Positions 5,625 to 7,485 of a DNA stretch of 7,485 nucleotides are shown piece after piece (position 1 is the first letter of the stretch; each line of letters opens with the position of its first letter). A program made the translations under genes and the position numbers. Under the pieces are notes generated by a model. It ran no database searches and was not told the origin of the DNA. It saw only the letters and a program-made list of their open reading frames with translations. Source of the stretch: Syntrophorhabdus sp. (GTDB lineage: Bacteria > Desulfobacterota > BSN033 > UBA1163); assembly GCA_020724025.1 (NCBI GenBank), contig DYHU01000192.1, positions 1 through 7,485 on the forward strand, given 5' to 3'.

Positions 5625-7485
5625 ATGGCGCCAAAACAGACCGCCCACGAGTCCAGATTTCTATTCGAGGTGTTGGGGGTATCTTATCAAACTGCGGTGT
5701 TGGGATTTAAACTGGTGGAACGCATCTCCTCACCCTTTGCGCTTCACGTCTCCCTGGTCTCTGAAGATGAAATCAACTTCGATGAGGTGGTGGGAAAAGA
5801 GGCCCTGCTCACCCTGCTCGGTGAGGAGAACGATCGCTACCTTCACGGCATCCTCCGTCAATTTATCCAGAATGGAAGCAAGGGCCGCTTCTATTTCTAT
5901 GAGGCAGAGGTGATTCCTTCCCTCTGGCTTCTCTCCCTGGAGCAGGACTGCCGGATCTTCCAGAACAAAAAAGTCGAGGACATCATCAAACAGATTCTTC
6001 AGGATGGCGGCATTACGGGCGACCGTTTTGATTTCCGCCTCCAGGGCAAATATCCGGAGAGGGAATACTGCGTCCAGTATCGTGAAACCGATCTCGACTT
6101 TATCTCCCGTCTTTGTGAGGAGGAAGGCATCTTCTACTTCTTTCAACATTCGAAGGATAAACATGTGCTCGTCTTTGGCGACAGCACAGTCGCCTATAAG
6201 GCGATCGAGGGAGAAGAGGAGATCACTTTCAATCCTGCGATCGGGATGGTGCCGGGTGAGGAGTTTGTTTACCATTTGGCTTTCTCTCAGAAAGTCTTCT
6301 CCGGAAAGATGACCCGGAGGGATTTCAATTTTGAGAAACCCACGCTGGACTTAACGTCCAAAGAGCAGGACAAATCCTATCAGAAGCTGGAAGTCTATGA
6401 CTATCCGGGCAGGTATGTGGAAGAGAACCGGGGGAAAGGACTGGCCAAGGTCCGCCTGGAGGAGTCCATCACTTTTAAAGAGAAGGCAGAGGGCAAGAGC
6501 ACCTCTCCCCGTTTGGCCCCTGGCTTCAAATTCAAATTGGTTGACCATGAGCGCAAAAGCTTCAATCAGGAATACCTTCTCACGGAGATTCGTCACGAAG
6601 GGCAACAACCTCAGGCGCTCGAAGAACTGGCTGATCCCAAAGAAAAGTTTAGCTACATGAATCAATTCATCTCCATTCCTTCCTCTGTTGTCTTCAGACC
6701 GGAAAGAAAGACCCCCAAGCCTATCGTGAAAGGAATCCAGACTGCGGTGGTCGTAGGACCAAAGGATGAAGAGATCTACACGGATAAGTACGGTCGCATC
6801 AAAGTTCAGTTTCACTGGGACCGGGAGGGAAAGAAGGATGACAAATCCTCCTGTTGGATACGGGTGGCAAGCATCTTTGCCGGCGGCCAGTATGGCGCCA
6901 TCTTCACCCCGAGGATCGGCCAGGAGGTCGTGGTTGACTTTCTCGAAGGCGATCCGGATCAGCCCCTCATCACAGGCAGGGTTTACAATGCGGATTATAT
7001 GCCACCCTACACCCTCCCCGACGAGAAGACGAAGAGCACGATCAAGACGAACTCTTCCATCGGAGGAGAGGGCTTTAATGAGATCCGGTTCGAAGACAAA
7101 AAAGGCGAAGAGCAGCTCTTCGTCCATGCGGAGAAAGACCTCGATATCCGGGTGAAAAATGATCGCAGGGAACTCGTCGGCAATGACCGGCATCTCATCG
7201 TCAAGCGGGATTTGAAAGAAAAGATCGAATTCGATAAGCATGTCATGGTGGAAAAGAGCGAGTTCCGGGAGGTCAAGAGTGACTATAATTTAAAAGTCGG
7301 CGGCAAGAGCGCGGTTGAGGTGACCGGTTCATCTTCTCTAAAAGTGACCGGGAATATGATCGAGAGCTTCAATTCAAATCACAGCGAAAATGTGACCGGG
7401 ACCTTTCATTTAAAAGGAATGAATATAAAGCTTGAAGGCATGACCGGTATGGAGCTTAAAGTAGGGGGTAGCAGTATCATTCTTA
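5625..7485 (+). CDS. vgrG: T6SS spike protein VgrG (TssI), 3' end beyond the window
   Basis: The frame is open for 620 codons from ATG 5625 to the window edge with no stop; it is incomplete at the 3' end. Known role: VgrG trimers form the puncturing spike on the Hcp tube, are the baseplate hub during assembly, and carry effectors or PAAR tips. The gp27-like hub is at about 1-370 and includes FLFEVLGV (13-20), VQYRETDLDFISRL (150-163) and the EEEGIFYFF stretch that follows. The gp5-like OB-fold begins near 370 and contains KYGRIKVQFHWD, with FHWD at 396-399, CWIRVASIFAGGQYGAIF, TPRIGQEVVVDFLEGDPDQP (428-447) and ITGRVYN ending at 455. Then come IGGEGFNEIRFEDKKGEEQL and LFVHAEKDLDIRVKND, and a beta-helical stalk rich in V-T-G turns, ending at the edge with LKVGGSSIIL, the usual late gp5-C motif. 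No signal peptide is present, as expected. Whether a C-terminal extension follows is unknown. It is separated from tssH by 2 bases. Confidence 0.97.
   Translation, partial: MAPKQTAHESRFLFEVLGVSYQTAVLGFKLVERISSPFALHVSLVSEDEINFDEVVGKEALLTLLGEENDRYLHGILRQFIQNGSKGRFYFYEAEVIPSLWLLSLEQDCRIFQNKKVEDIIKQILQDGGITGDRFDFRLQGKYPEREYCVQYRETDLDFISRLCEEEGIFYFFQHSKDKHVLVFGDSTVAYKAIEGEEEITFNPAIGMVPGEEFVYHLAFSQKVFSGKMTRRDFNFEKPTLDLTSKEQDKSYQKLEVYDYPGRYVEENRGKGLAKVRLEESITFKEKAEGKSTSPRLAPGFKFKLVDHERKSFNQEYLLTEIRHEGQQPQALEELADPKEKFSYMNQFISIPSSVVFRPERKTPKPIVKGIQTAVVVGPKDEEIYTDKYGRIKVQFHWDREGKKDDKSSCWIRVASIFAGGQYGAIFTPRIGQEVVVDFLEGDPDQPLITGRVYNADYMPPYTLPDEKTKSTIKTNSSIGGEGFNEIRFEDKKGEEQLFVHAEKDLDIRVKNDRRELVGNDRHLIVKRDLKEKIEFDKHVMVEKSEFREVKSDYNLKVGGKSAVEVTGSSSLKVTGNMIESFNSNHSENVTGTFHLKGMNIKLEGMTGMELKVGGSSIIL
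7320..7447 (+). repeat. Repeated (G/A)TGACCGG words in the vgrG beta-helix stalk
   Basis: GTGACCGG occurs at 7320-7327, 7344-7351 and 7392-7399, and ATGACCGG at 7440-7447, all in the same frame and encoding V/M-T-G. The spacings are 24, 48 and 48 bases, that is 8, 16 and 16 residues. This multiple-of-8-residue period matches the octapeptide-type repeat of the gp5 C-terminal triple-stranded beta-helix known from phage spikes and VgrG. It is a structural repeat within the gene and not a separate element. Confidence 0.7.

Noticed and set aside
6351..7241. Long antisense open frame (296 codons) opposite vgrG
   Set aside because: It is fully inside the VgrG coding frame on the other strand, whose hallmark motifs are clear; it looks like a shadow frame.

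Overview
The window is a compact piece of a type VI secretion system (T6SS) locus, entirely on the + strand, in the order tssE (3' end only), tssF, tssG, tssH/clpV, tssI/vgrG (5' part, still open at the window edge). All five calls rest on family motifs readable in the translations. The source is a Gram-negative (diderm) bacterium, because a T6SS baseplate, a sheath-recycling ATPase and a spike protein are only useful across a double envelope. The roughly balanced base composition, frequent GATC-containing words and T-, G- and A-rich short repeats between genes would fit a Desulfobacterota/deltaproteobacterial-type or similar environmental genome. That placement is an impression and not a proof.

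Layout. Bases 1-113 hold the last 36 codons of the gp25-like baseplate protein TssE. A 56-base gap (114-169) carries an imperfect inverted repeat and no recognisable Shine-Dalgarno sequence in front of tssF. tssF (170-1930) and tssG (1894-2910) overlap by 37 bases and are probably translationally coupled. A second gap (2911-2994) contains a GC-rich mini-hairpin that starts on the last base of the tssG stop codon. It is followed by a tandem array of 8-base units and then a clear AGGAG ribosome binding site for tssH. tssH (2995-5622) encodes a full-length ClpV with both AAA+ modules intact. vgrG starts two bases after the tssH stop, with GGAGG inside the end of tssH, and runs off the window after 620 codons. 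No stretch longer than 300 bases lacks a gene.

How the genes work together. TssE, TssF and TssG are baseplate wedge components; together with TssK (not in the window) they form the platform on which the TssB/TssC sheath polymerises around an Hcp tube. VgrG is the trimeric spike at the hub of that baseplate and is fired outward with its cargo. After contraction ClpV disassembles the sheath so that its subunits can be reused. The sheath, tube, membrane-complex and effector genes must lie outside the window.

No previously undescribed system is evident. The points most worth a second look are the two intergenic repeat elements, the unseen end of VgrG (which may carry an effector or adaptor-binding extension), the strong excess of the word CCGGATC/GATCCGG, and an 8-bp perfect inverted repeat inside tssF.
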